A stretch of 64,000 bases of DNA from Xylocopa sonorina (taxonomy: Eukaryota; Arthropoda; Insecta; Hymenoptera; Apidae), in the NCBI RefSeq assembly GCF_050948175.1, contig NW_027490217.1, positions 1 through 64,000 of the forward strand. Reading direction: 5' to 3'. This document shows, piece by piece, positions 40,201 through 53,400 of the stretch (positions within the stretch are counted from its first letter, which is position 1; every line of letters starts with the position of its first letter). A program made the position numbers and the translations under genes. Below the pieces are notes generated by a model. It did not search any database and was not told where the DNA came from. It saw nothing but the letters and a program-made list of their open reading frames with translations.

Positions 40201-40835
40201 ACGCTATCTCCTAGCGAGGAAGGGTCGCATTCACATTCATTTGAAGTGTAGACGAGGAATACATAACACTTCCCAAATCATATTATATCTTACCATGAAA
40301 CATAGAAATGAGATGCAATATCGCGTTTTAAGAATCATATGAACTCTATTGCTACGATAGGTAGACATCTGCAATCGCTATTTCCTTGCAAGGAAGTGTC
40401 GCATTTACTTTCATTTGAATCGTAGACGGGGAATGCATAACACTTCGCAATGAATATTACATCTTATCATGAAACATAGATATGAGATGCAATATCTCGT
40501 TTAAGAAGCATTTGAACTCTATTGCTTCGATACGTAGACATCTGCAAACGCTATTTCCTTGCATGGAAGTGTCGCATTTACATTCATTTGAAGTGTAGAG
40601 GAGGAATACATAACACTTCGCAAATCATATTACATCTTACCATGAAACATAGAAATGAGATGCGATATCGCGTTTTAAGGAGCATTAGAACTCTATCGCT
40701 ACGATACCTAGACATCTGCAGACGCTATTTCCTAGCGAGGAAAGGTCGCATTCACATTCTTTTGAAGTGTAGACGAGGAATACATAACACTTCCCAAATC
40801 ATATTATATCTTACCATGAAACATAGAAATGAGAT
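36565..40835 (+). repeat. Partial third copy of the higher-order unit (8,000-bp offset from copy 2)
   Basis: This matches 28,565-32,835 at exactly 8,000 bases. The offset is 46 x 174 - 4, and the four missing bases can be found near 31,896, 32,500, 33,021 and 34,936. The match extends past the end of copy 2 (32,256) by nearly 600 bases, so the copied segment included both the end of the 42-monomer unit and its flank (gagatgcaatatctcgttta with the 1-bp loss at 40,500). It therefore arose after the 7,306-bp tandem duplication. Private differences include gaaagatagaaatgag near 36,820 and the stop-making gctaattcctagcg near 38,988. Confidence 0.9.
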
Positions 40836-42102
40836 ACGATATCGCATTTTAAGAATCATAGGAACACTATTGCTACGATATGTAGACATCTGCAAACGCT
40901 TTTTCCTAGCGAGGAAGTGTCGCATTCACATTCATTTGAAGTGTAGACGAGGAATACATAACACTTCGCAAAACATATTATATCTTACCATGAAACATAG
41001 AAATGAGATGCGATATCGCGTTTTAAGAATCATAAGAACTCTATTGCTACGATACGTAGACATCTGCAAACGCTATTTCCTTGCAAGGAAGTGTCGCATT
41101 TACATTCATTTGAATTGTAGACAAGGAATACATAACACTTCGCAAATCATATTATATCTTACCATGAAACGTAGAAATGAGATGCGATATCGCGTTTTAA
41201 GAATCATAAGAACCCAATTGCTACGATACGTAGACATCTGCAATCGCTATATCCTTGCAAGAAAGTGTCGCATTTACATTCATTTGAAGTGTAGACTAGG
41301 AATACAAAACACTTCGCAAATCATATTATATCTTACCATGAAACATAGAAATGAGATGCGATATCGCGTTTTAAGAATCATAAGAACTATATTGCTACGA
41401 TACGTAGACATCTGCAAACGCTATTTCCTTGCAAGGAAGTGTCGCATTTACATTCATTTGACGTGTAGACGACGAATACATGACACTTCGCAAATCGTAT
41501 TATATCTTACCATGATACATAGAAATGAGATGCGATATCGCGTTTTAAGAATCATAAGAACTATATTGCTACGATACGTAGACATCTGCAAACGCTATTT
41601 CCTTGCAAGGAAGTGTCGCATTTACATTCATTTGAAGTGTAGACGAGGAATACATAACACTTCGCAAATCATATTATATCTTACCATGAAGCATAGAAAT
41701 GAGATGCGATATCGCGTTTTAAGAAGCATTAGAAATCTATTGCTACGATACGTAGACATCTGCAAACGCTATTTCCTAGCGAGGAAGTGTCGCATTTACA
41801 TTCATTTGAAGTGTAGACGAGGAATACATAACACTTCGCAAATCATATTGTATCTTACCATGAAACATAGAAATGAGATTCGATATCGCGTTTTAAGAAT
41901 CATAAGAACCCAATTGCTACGATACGTAGACATCTGCAATCGCTATATCCTTGCAAGAAAGTGTCGCATTTACATTCATTTGAAGTGTAGACTAGGAATA
42001 CAAAACACTTCGCAAATCATATTATATCTTACCATGAAACATAGAAATGAGATGCGATATCGCGTTTATGAAGCATTAGAATTCTATTGCTACGATAGGT
42101 AG
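40522..42102 (+). other. 526-codon open frame in the satellite, probably not a gene
   Basis: Nine consecutive monomers are open in the same 58-residue frame. The frame starts inside a copy-3 monomer, crosses the end of that copy at about 40,836 and ends after gcgtttatgaagc (1-bp loss near 42,066) has shifted it. A frame that straddles a recent duplication boundary and ends at an indel is what repeated non-coding DNA gives. Confidence 0.7.
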
Positions 42103-42380
42103 ACATCTGCAAACGCTATTTCCTTGCAAGAAAGTGTCGCATTTACATTCATTTGAATTGTAGACGAGGAATACATAACTTACTTCGCAAATCATATTGT
42201 ATCTTACCATGAAACATAGAAATGAGATGCGATATCGCGTTTTAAGAAGAATTAGAACTCTACCTCTACAATACGTAAACATCTGCAAACGCTATTTCCT
42301 AGCAAGGAAGTGTCGCATTTACATTCATTTGAATCGTAGACGAGGAATGCATAACACTTGACACATCATATTATATCTTA
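40836..42380 (+). repeat. Mosaic monomers copied from the linking segment
   Basis: The first monomer here (gagatacgatatcgcatttt) resembles those at 34,399 and 35,093 and mixes their features: tatgtagacatc as at 35.1 kb, then cgcaaaacatatt as at 34.5 kb. From about 41,000 to 42,060 the sequence matches about 35,600-36,670 at 5,392 bases (31 x 174 - 2, the losses at 39,896 and 40,500). The last part has gcgtttatgaagc near 42,066, as at 34,936, and a small insertion in ataacttacttcgc at about 42,175-42,188. Confidence 0.78.
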
Positions 42381-42499
42381 CCATGAAACATAGAAATGAG
42401 ATGCGATATCGCGTTTTGAGAATCATAAGAACTCTATTGCTACGATACGTAGACATCTGCAAACGCTATTTCCTTGCAAGGAAGTGTCGCATTTACATT

Positions 42500-45480
42500 C
42501 ATTTGAAGTGTAGACGAGGAGTACATAACACTTCGCAAATCATATTATATCTTACCATGAAACATAGAAATGAGATGCGGTATCGCGTTTTAAGAATCAT
42601 AAGAACTCTATTGCTACGATACGTAGACATCTGCAAACGCTATTTCCTTGCAAGGAAGTGTCGCATTTACATTCGTTTGAAGTGTAGACGAGGAATACAT
42701 AACACTTCGCAAATCATATTATATCTTACCATGAAACATAGAAATGAGATGCGATATCGCGTTTTAAGAATCATGAGAACTCTATTGCTACGATACGTAG
42801 ACATCTGCAAACGCTATTTCCTTGCAAGGAAGTGTCGCATTTACATTCATTTGAAGTGTAGACGAGGAATACATGACACTTCGCAAATCATATTATATCT
42901 TACCATGAAACATATAAATGAGATGCGATATCGCGTTTTAAGAATCATAAGAACTCTATTGCTACGATACGTAGACATCTGCAAACGCTATTTCCTTGCA
43001 AGGAAGTGTTGCATTTACATTCATTTGAATTGTAGACGAGGAATGCATAACACTTCGCAATGAATATTATATCTTATCATGAAACATAGATATGAGATGC
43101 TATATCTCGTATTAAGAAGCATTTGAACTCTATTGCTACGATACCTAAACATCTGCAGACGCTATTTCTTAGCAAGGAAGTCTCGCATTTACATTCATTT
43201 GAAGTGTAGACGAGGAACACATAAGACTTCGCAAATCATACTATATCTTACCATGAAACATAGAATTGTGATGCGATATCGCGTTTTAAGAATCATAAGA
43301 ACTCCATTGCTACGACACGTAGACATCTGCAAGCGCTATTTCCTCGCCGGGAAGTGTCGCATTTACATTCATTTGAAGTGTAGACGAGGAATACATAACA
43401 CTTCGCAAATTATATTATATCTTACCATGAAACATAGAAATGAGATGCGATATCGCATTTTGAGAATCATAAAAACTCTATTGCTACGATACGTAGACAT
43501 CTGCAAACGCTATTTCCTTGCAAGGAAGTGTCGCAATTACATTCATTTGAAGTGTAGACGAGGAACACATAACACTTCGCAAATCATATAATATCTTACC
43601 ATGAAACATAGAAATGAGATGCGATATCGCGTTTTGAGAATCATAAGAACTCTATTGCTACGATACGTAGAAATCTGCAAACGCTATTTCCTTGCAAGGA
43701 AGTGTCGCATTTACATTCATTTGAAGTGTAGACGAGGAATACATAACACTTCGCAAATCATATTATATCTTACCATGAAACATAGAAATGAGATGCGATA
43801 TCGCGTTTTAAGAATCATGAGAACTCTATTGCTACGATACGTAGACATCTGCAAACGCTATTTCCTTGCAAGGAAGTGTCGCATTTACATTCATTTGAAG
43901 TGTAGACGAGGAATACATGACACTTCGCAAATCATATTATATCTTACCATGAAACATATAAATGAGATGCGATATCGCGTTTTAAGAATCATAAGAACTC
44001 TATTGCTACGATACGTAGACATCTGCAAACGCTATTTCCTTGCAAGGAAGTGTCGCATTTACATTCATTTGAAGTGTAGACGAGGAATACATAACACTTC
44101 GCAAATCATATTATATCTTACCATGAAACATAGAAATGAGATGCGATATCGCGTTTGAAGAAGCATTAGAACTCTATTGCTACGATACCTAAACATCTGC
44201 AGACGCTATTTCCTAGCGAGGAAGTGTCGCATTCACATTCATTTGAAGTGTAGACGAGGAGTACATAACACTTCGCAAATCATATTATATCTTACCATGA
44301 AACATAGAAATGAGATGCGGTATCGCGTTTTAAGAATCATAAGAACTCTATTGCTACGATACGTAGACATCTGCAAACGCTATTTCCTTGCAAGGAAGTG
44401 TCGCATTTACATTCGTTTGAAGTGTAGACGAGGAATACATAACACTTCGCAAATCATATTATATCTTACCATGAAACATAGAAATGAGATGCGATATCGC
44501 GTTTTAAGAATCATGAGAACTCTATTGCTACGATACGTAGACATCTGCAAACGCTATTTCCTTGCAAGGAAGTGTCGCATTTACATTCATTTGAAGTGTA
44601 GACGAGGAATACATGACACTTCGCAAATCATATTATATCTTACCATGAAACATATAAATGAGATGCGATATCGCGTTTTAAGAATCATAAGAACTCTATT
44701 GCTACGATACGTAGACATCTGCAAACGCTATTTCCTTGCAAAGAAGTGTCGCATTTACATTCATTTGAATCGTAGACGAGGAATGCATAACACTTCGCAA
44801 TGAATATTATATCTTATCATGAAACATAGATATGAGATGCTATATCTCGTATTAAGGAGCATTTGAACTCTATTGCTACGATACCTAAACATCTGCAGAC
44901 GCTATTTCTTAGCAAGGAAGTGTCGCATTTACATTCATTTGAAGTGTAGACGAGGAACACATAAGACTTCGCAAATCATACTATATCTTACCATGAAACA
45001 TAGAATTGTGATGCGATATCGCGTTTTAAGAATCATAAGAACTCCATTGCTACGACACGTAGACATCTGCAAGCGCTATTTCCTCGCCGGGAAGTGTCGC
45101 ATTTACATTCATTTGAAGTGTAGACGAGGAATACATAACACTTCGCAAATTATATTATATCTTACCATGAAACATAGAAATGAGATGCGATATCGCATTT
45201 TGAGAATCATAAAAACTCTATTGCTACGATACGTAGACATCTGCAAACGCTATTTCCTTGCAAGGAAGTGTCGCAATTACATTCATTTGAAGTGTAGACG
45301 AGGAACACATAACACTTCGCAAATCATATAATATCTTACCATGAAACATAGAAATGAGATGCGATATCGCGTTTTGAGAATCATAAGAACTCTATTGCTA
45401 CGATACGTAGAAATCTGCAAACGCTATTTCCTTGCAAGGAAGTGTCGCATTTACATTCATTTGAAGTGTAGACGAGGAAT
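42500..45480 (+). repeat. 10-monomer duplication (1,740-bp offset)
   Basis: About 42,500-43,740 matches 44,240-45,480 at 1,740 bases (10 x 174). Shared markers are gacgaggagtacataac, cattcgtttgaagtg, aatcatgagaactc, aacatataaatgag, gatgctatatctcgtatta and ttcctcgccgggaag. The copies part near gaatacataac against gaatatataac. The identity is very high, so the event is recent. Confidence 0.82.
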
Positions 45481-48400
45481 ATATAACACTTCGCAAATCA
45501 TATTGTATCTTACCATGAAACATAGGAACGAGAAGCGATATCGCGTTTTAAGAATCATGAGAACTCTATTGCTACGATACGTAGACATCTGCAAACGCTA
45601 TTTCCTAGCGAGGAAGTGTCGCATTCACATTCATTTGAAGTGTAGACGAGGAGTACATAACACTTCGCAAATCATATTATATCTTACCATCAAACATAGA
45701 AATGAGATGCGATATCGCGTTTTAAGAAGCATTAGAACTCTATTCCTACGACACGTAGACATCTGCAAACGCAATTTCCTTGCAAGGAAGTGTCGCATTT
45801 ACATTCATTTGAATCGTAGACGAGGAATGCATAACACATCGCAATGAATATTATATCTTATCATGAAACATAGATATGAGATGCAATATCTTGTTTTAAG
45901 AAGCATTTGAACCCTATTGCTACGTTACCTAGACATCTGCAGACGCTATTTCCTAGCGAGGAAGTGTCGCATTTACATTCATTTGAAGTGTAGACGAGGA
46001 ATACATGACACTTCGCAAATCATATTATATCTTACCATGAAACATAGAAATGAGATGCGATATCGCGTTTTAAGAAGCATTAGAAATCTATTGCTACGAT
46101 ACGTAGACATCTGCAAACGCCATTTCCTAGCGAGGAAGTGTCGCATTCACATTCATTTGAAGTGTAGACGAGGAATACATAACTCTTCGCAAATCATATT
46201 ATATCTTACCATGAAACATAGAAATGAGAAGCGATATCGCGTTTTAAGAAGCATTAGAACTCTATTGCTACGATACCTAGACATCTGCAGACGCTATTTC
46301 CTTGCAAGGAAGTGTCGCATTTACATTCTTCTGAAGAGAATGCGAGGTATACATAACACTTTACAATGAATATTATATCCTATCATGCAACATAGAAATG
46401 AGATGCGATATCGCGTTTTAAGAAGAATTAGAACTCTACCTCTACAATACGTAAACATCTGCAAACGCTATTTCCTAGCAAGGAAGTGTCGCATTTACAT
46501 TCATTTGAATCGTAGACGAGGAATGCATAACACTTGACACATCATATTATATCTTACCATGAAACATAGAAATGAGATGCGATATCGCGTTTTAAGAAGC
46601 ATTAGAACACTATTGCTACGATACGTAGACATCTGCAAACGCCATTTCCTTGCAAGGAAGTGTCGCATTTACACTCATTTGAAGTGTAGACGAGGAATAC
46701 ATAACACTTCGCAAATCATATTATATCTTACCATGAAACATAGAAATGAGATGCGATATCGCGTTTTAAGAATCATAAGAACTCTATTGCTACGATACGT
46801 AGACATCTGCAAACGCTATTTCCTTGCAAGGAAGTGTCGCATTTACATTCATTTGAAGTGTAGACGAGGAATACATAACACTTCGCAAATCATATTATAT
46901 CTTACCATGAAACATAGAAATGAGATGCGATATCGCGTTTGAAGAAGCATTAGAACTCTATTGCTACGATACCTAAACATCTGCAGACGCTATTTCCTAG
47001 CAAGGAAGTGTCGCATTTACATTCATTTGAAGTGTAGACGAGGAACACATAAGACTTCGCAAATCATACTATATCTTACCATGAAACATAGAATTGTGAT
47101 GCGATATCGCGTTTTAAGAATCATAAGAACTCCATTGCTACGACACGTAGACATCTGCAAACGCTATTTCCTCGCCGGGAAGTGTCGCATTTACATTCAT
47201 TTGAAGTGTAGACGAGGAATACATAACACTTCGCAAATTATATTATATCTTACCATGAAACATAGAAATGAGATGCGATATCGCGTTTTGAGAATCATAA
47301 AAACTCTATTGCTACGATACGTAGACATCTGCAAACGCTATTTCCTTCCAAGGAAGTGTCGCAATTACATTCATTTGAAGTGTAGACGAGGAATACATAA
47401 CACTTCGCAAATCATATAATATCTTACCATGAAACATAGAAATGAGATGCGATATCGCGTTTTGAGAATCATAAGAACTCTATTGCTACGATACGTAGAA
47501 ATCTGCAAACGCTATTTCCTTGCAAGGAAGTGTCGCATTTACATTCATTTGAAGTGTAGACGAGGAATATATAACACTTCGCAAATCATATTGCATCTTA
47601 CCATGAAACATAGAAACGAGAAGCGATATCACGTTTTAAGAAGCCTTAGAAATCTATTGCTACGATACGTAGACATCTGCAAACGCTATTTCCTAGCGAG
47701 GAAGTGTCGCATTCACATTCATTTGAAGTGTAGACGAGGAGTACATAACACTTCGCAAACCATATTATATCTTACCATCAAACATAGAAATGAGATGCGA
47801 TATCGCGTTTTAAGAAGCATTAGAACTCTACTCCTACGATACGTAGACATCTGCAAACGCAATTTCCTTGCAAGGAAGTGTCGCATTTACATTCATTTGA
47901 ATCGTAGACGAGGAATGCATAACACATCGCAATGAATATTATATCTTATCATGAAACATAGATATGAGATGCAATATCTTGTTTTAAGAAGCATTTGAAC
48001 CCTATTGCTACGATACCTAGACATCTGCAGACGCTATTTCCTAGCGAGGAAGTGTCGCATTTACATTCATTTGAAGTGTAGACGAGGAATACATGACACT
48101 TCGCAAATCATATTATATCTTACCATGAAACATAGAAATGAGATGCGATATCGCGTTTTAAGAAGCATTAGAAATCTATTGCTACGATACGTAGACATCT
48201 GCAAACGCCATTTCCTAGCGAGGAAGTGTCGCATTCACATTCATTTGAAGTGTAGACGAGGAATACATAACTCTTCGCAAATCATATTATATCTTACCAT
48301 GAAACATAGAAATGAGATGCGATATCGCGTTTTAAGAAGCATTAGAACTCTATTGCTACGATACCTAGACATCTGCAGACGCTATTTCCTTGCAAGGAAG

Positions 48401-48853
48401 TGTCGCATTTACATTCTTCTGAAGAGAATGCGAGGTATACATAACACTTTACAATGAATATTATATCCTATCATGCAACATAGAAATGAGATGTGATATC
48501 GCGTTTTAAGAAGAATTAGAACTCTACCTCTACAATACGTAAACATCTGCAAACGCTATTTCCTAGCAAGGAAGTGTCGCATTTACATTCATTTGAATCG
48601 TAGACGAGGAATGCATAACACTTAACACATCATATTATATCTTACCATGAAACATAGAAATGAGATGCGATATCGCGTTTTAAGAAGCATTAGAACACTA
48701 TTGCTACGATACGTAGACATCTGCAAACGCTATTTCCTTGCAAGGAAGTGTCGCATTTACATTCATTTGAAGTGTAGACGAGGAATACATAACACTTCGC
48801 AAATCATATTATATCTTACCATGAAACATAGAAATGAGATGCGATATCGCGTT
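44866..48853 (+). repeat. 12-monomer duplication (2,088-bp offset)
   Basis: About 44,866-46,765 matches 46,954-48,853 at 2,088 bases (12 x 174), an 11-monomer overlap. Markers in both are ttcctcgccgggaag, gaaacgagaagcg or gaacgagaagcg, gaatgcataacacatcgc, gcaatatcttgtttt and the class C monomer with cttctgaagagaatgcgagg (46,330 and 48,418). Differences include gagaagcgatatcgcg (46,228) against gagatgcgatatcgcg. Its left part overlaps the 10-monomer duplication, so the events are layered. Confidence 0.82.
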
Positions 48854-49380
48854 TTAAGAAGCATTAGAACTCTATTGCTACGATACCTAGACATCTGCAG
48901 ACGCTATTTCCTAGCAAGGAAGTGTCGCATTTACATTCATTTGAAGTGTAGACGAGGAATACATGACACTTCGCAAATCATATTATATCTTACCATGAAA
49001 CATACAAATGAGATGCGGTATCGCGTTTTAAGAATCATAAGAACTCTACTGCTACCATACGTAGACATTTGCAAACGCTATTTCCTTGCAAGGAAGTGTC
49101 GCATTTACATTCATTTGAAGTGTAGACGAGGAATACATAACACTTCGCAAATCATATTATATCTTACCATGAAACATAGAAATGAGATGCGATATCGCGT
49201 TTTGAGAATCATAAGAACTCTATTGCTACGATACGTAGACATCTGCAAACGCTATTTCCTTGCAAGGAAGTGTCGCATTTACATTCATTTGAAGTGTAGA
49301 CGAGGAATACATAACACTTCGCAAATCATATTATATCTTACCATGAAACATAGAAATGAGATGCGATATCGCGTTTTAAG
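48180..49380 (+). repeat. Segment duplicated at 55,140-56,340 (40-monomer offset)
   Basis: This 1.2-kb segment matches 55,140-56,340 at 6,960 bases (40 x 174 exactly, so no net indel lies between). Shared private variants are aacatacaaatgagatgcgg, ctactgctaccatacgtag, and the class C monomer with ctacctctacaatacgtaaac. The partner copy carries small differences such as gcacttacattcttc near 55,367 and aattctactgc near 56,004. Confidence 0.78.
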
Positions 49381-49499
49381 AATCATGAGAACTCTATTGC
49401 TACGATACGTAGACATCTGCAAACGCTATTTCCTTGCAAGGAAGTGTCGCATTTACATTCATTTGAAGTGTAGGCGAGGAATACATGACACTTCGCAAA

Positions 49500-50000
49500 T
49501 CATATTATATCTTACCATGAAACATATAAATGAGATGCGATATCGCGTTTTAAGAATCATAAGAACTCTATTGCTACGATACGTAGACATCTGCAAACGC
49601 TATTTCCTTGCAAGGAAGTGTCGCATTTACATTCATTTGAATCGTAGACGAGGAATGCATAACACTTCGCAATGAATATTATATCTTATCATGAAACATA
49701 GATATGAGATGCTATATCTCGTATTAAGAAGCATTTGAACTCTATTGCTACGATACCTAAACATCTGCAGACGCTATTTCCTAGCAAGGAAGTGTCGCAT
49801 TTACATTCATTTGAAGTGTAGACGAGGAACACATAAGACTTCGCAAATCATACTATATTTTACCATGAAACATAGAATTGTGATGCGATATCGCGTTTTA
49901 AGAATCATAAGAACTCCATTGCTACGATACGTAGACATCTGCAAACGCTATTTCCTCGCCGGGAAGTGTCGCATTTACATTCATTTGAAGTGTAGACGAG
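49500..50000 (+). repeat. Segment duplicated at about 54,400-54,870 (28-monomer offset)
   Basis: The block with gatgctatatctcgtatta, gatacctaaacatctgc, gaacacataagacttc, catactatattttacc and ttcctcgccgggaag occurs at 49,690-49,990 and again at 54,562-54,860, 4,872 bases later (28 x 174). Similar blocks at 43,090, 44,830 and 46,960 show the cassette has been copied five times within 12 kb. Confidence 0.75.
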
Positions 50001-50379
50001 GAATACATGACAATTCGCAAATCATATTATATCTTACCATGAAACATAGAAATGAGATGCGATATCGCGTTTTAAGAAGCATTAGAATTCTATTGCTACG
50101 ATACGTAGACATCTGCAAACGCCATTTCCTAGCGAGGAAGTGTCGCGTTCACATTCATTTGAAGTGTAGACGAGGAATACATGACACTTCGCAAATCATA
50201 TTATATCTTACCATGAAACATAGAAATGAGATGCGATATCGCGTTTTAAGAAGCATTAGAAATCTATTGCTACGATAGGTAGACATCTGCAGACGCTATT
50301 TCCTAGCAAGGAAGTGTCGCATTTACATTCATTTGAAGTATAGACGAGGAATACATGACACTTCGCAATGAATATTATA

Positions 50380-51960
50380 TCTTACCATGAAACATAGAAA
50401 TGAGATACGATATCACGTTTTAAGAAGCATTAGAACTCTATCCCTACGATACGTAAATATGTGCAAACGCTATATCCTAGCAAGGAGGTGTCGCATTTAC
50501 ATTCATTTGAATCGAAGACGAGGAATGCATAACACTTAGCAATGAATATTATATCTTATCATGAAACATAGATATGAGATGCGATATCTCGTTTTAAGAA
50601 GCATTTGGACTCTATTGCTTCGATACGTAGACATCTGTAAATGCTATTTCCTTGCAAGGAAGTGTCGCATTTACATTCTTCTGAAGTGAATACGAGGTAT
50701 ACATAACACTTTACAATGAATATTATATCTTATCATGCAACATAGTAACAAGATGCGATATCGCGTTTTAAGAAGCATTAGAACTCTATTGCAACGATAC
50801 GTAGACATCTGCAAACGCTATTTCCTAGCAAGGAAGTGTCGCATTTACATTCATTTGAAGTGTAGACGAGGAATACATTACACTTCGCAAATCATATTAT
50901 ATCTTACCATGAAACATAGAAATGAGATGCGATTTCGCGTTTTAAGAAGCATTAGAACTCTATTGCTACGATACCTAGACATCTGCAGACGCTATTTCCT
51001 AGCAAGGAAGTGTCGCATTTACATTCATTTGAAGTGTAGACGAGGAATACATAACACTTCGCAAATCATATTATATCTTACCATGAAACATAGAAATGAG
51101 ATGCGACATCGCGTTTTAAGAAGCATTAGAACTCTATTGCTACGATACCTAGACATCTGCAGACGCTATTTCCTTGCAAGGAAGTGTCGCATTTACATTC
51201 ATTTGAAGTGTAGACGAGGAACACATAAGACTTCGCAAATCATATTATATCTTACCATGAGACATAGAATTGAGATGCGATATCGCGTTTTAAGAATCAT
51301 AAGAACTCCATTTCTACGATACATAGACATCTGCAAACGCTATTTCCTCGCCGGGAAGTGTCGCATTTACATTCATTTGAAGTGTAGACGAGGAATACAT
51401 AACACTTCGCAAATCATATTATATCTTACCATGAAACATAGAAATGAGATGCCATATCGCGTTTTGAGAATCATAAAAACTCTATTGCTACGATACGTAG
51501 ACATCTGCAAATGCTATTTCCTTGGAAGGAAGTGTCGCAATTACATTCATTTGAATCGTAGACGAGGAATGCATAACACTTCGCAATGAATATTATATCT
51601 TATCATGAAACATAGATATGAGATGCAATATCTCGTTTTAAGAAGCATTTGAACCCTATTGCTACGATACCTAGACATCTGCAGACGCTATTTCCTAGCG
51701 AGGAAGTGTCGCATTTACATTCATTTGAAGTGTAGACGAGGAATACATGACACTTCGCAAATCATATTATATCTTACCATGAAACATGGAAATGAGATGC
51801 GATATCGCGTTTTAAGAAGCATTAGAACACTATTGCTACGATACCTAGACATCTGCAGACGCTATTTCCTTGCAAGGAGGTGTCGCATTTACATTCTTCT
51901 GAAGAGAATGCGAGGTATACATAACACTTTACAATGAATATTATATCCTATCATGCAACA
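50380..51960 (+). repeat. Mixed class A, B and C segment with distant copies
   Basis: About 51,190-51,700 reappears at 58,850-59,350 at 7,653 bases, with gagatgccatatcgcg, gcaaatgctatttccttgg and gtcgcaattacattc in both. The offset is 44 x 174 - 3, explained by a 2-base loss near 57,620 (ggaagtcgcattt) and a 1-base loss near 58,465 (atctgaaacg). About 51,590-51,960 also matches 56,810-57,180 at 5,220 bases (30 x 174). Confidence 0.75.
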
Positions 51961-53400
51961 TAGAAATGAGATGCGATATCGCGTTTTAAGAAGAATTAGA
52001 ACTCTACCTCTACGATACGTAAACATCTGCAAACGCTATTTCCTAGCAAGGAAGTGTCGCATTTACATTCATTTGAAGTGTAGACGAGGAATACATGACA
52101 CTTCGCAAATCATATTATACCTTACTATGAAACATAGAAATGAGATGCGATATCGCGTTTTAAGAAGCATTAGAACTCTATTGCTACGATACGTAGACAT
52201 CTGCAAACGCTATTTCCTTGCAAGGAAGTGTCGCATTTACATTCATTTGAAGTGTAGACGAGGAATACATGACACTTCGCAAATCATATTATATCTTACC
52301 ATGAAACATAGAAATGAGATGCGATATCGCGTTTTAAGAAGCATTAGAAATCTATTGCTACGATACGTAGACATCTGCAAACGCCATTTCCTAGCGAGGA
52401 AGTGTCGCATTCACATTCATTTGAAGTGTAGACGAGGAATACATTACACTTCGCAAATCATATTATATCTTACCATGAAACATAGAAATGAGATGCGATA
52501 TCGCGTTTTAAGAAGCATTAGAACACTATTGCTACGATAGGTAGACATCTGCAGACGCTATTTCCTAGCAAGGAAGTGTCGCATTTACATTCATTTGAAG
52601 TGTAGACGAGGAATACATTACACTTCGCAAATCATATTATATCTTACCATGAAACATAGAAATGAGATGCGATATCGCGTTTTAAGAAGCATTAGAACAC
52701 TATTGCTACGATAGGTAGACATTTGCAAACGCTATCTCCTTGCAAGGAAGTGTCGCATTTACATTCATTTGAAGTGTAGACGAGGAATACATTACACTTC
52801 GCAAATCATATTATATCTTACCATGAAACATAGAAATGAGATGCGATTTCGCGTTTTAAGAAGCATTAGAACTCTATTGCTACTATACCTAGACATCTGC
52901 AGACGCTATTTCCTAGCAAGGAAGTGTCGCATTTACATTCATTTGAAGTGTAGACGAGGAATACATAACACTTCGCAAATCATATTATATCTTAACATGA
53001 AACATAGAAATGAGATACGATATCACGTTTTAAGAAGCATTAGAACTCTATCCCTACGATACGTAGACATCTGCAGACGCTATTTCCTTGCGAGGAAGTG
53101 TCGCATTTACATTCTTCTGAAGAGAATGCGAGGTATACATAACACTTTACAATGAATATTATATCCTATCATGCAACATAGAAATGAGATGCGATATCGC
53201 GTTTTAAGAAGAATTAGAACTCTACCTCTACGATACGTAAACATCTGCAAACGCTATTTCCTAGCAAGGAAGTGTCGCATTTACATTCATTTGAAGTGTA
53301 GACGAGGAATACATGACACTTCGCAAATCATATTATACCTTACTATGAAACATAGAAATGAGATGCGATATCGCGTTTTAAGAAGCATTAGAACTCTATT
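51895..53400 (+). repeat. 7-monomer duplication (1,218-bp offset)
   Basis: The class C monomer and its neighbour at about 51,895-52,190 match 53,113-53,408 at 1,218 bases (7 x 174), sharing agaattagaactctacctc, ctacgatacgtaaacatc, cattatacct and actatgaaacatag. Between them lie class A monomers with gaatacattacacttcgc, itself present in three consecutive copies. Confidence 0.72.

Noticed and set aside
18944..42288. Minus-strand open frames of about 67-70 codons (for example 18,944-19,147, 24,511-24,714, 42,076-42,288)
   Set aside because: Each is the reverse translation of roughly one monomer. The same frame recurs in many copies and is broken once per period.
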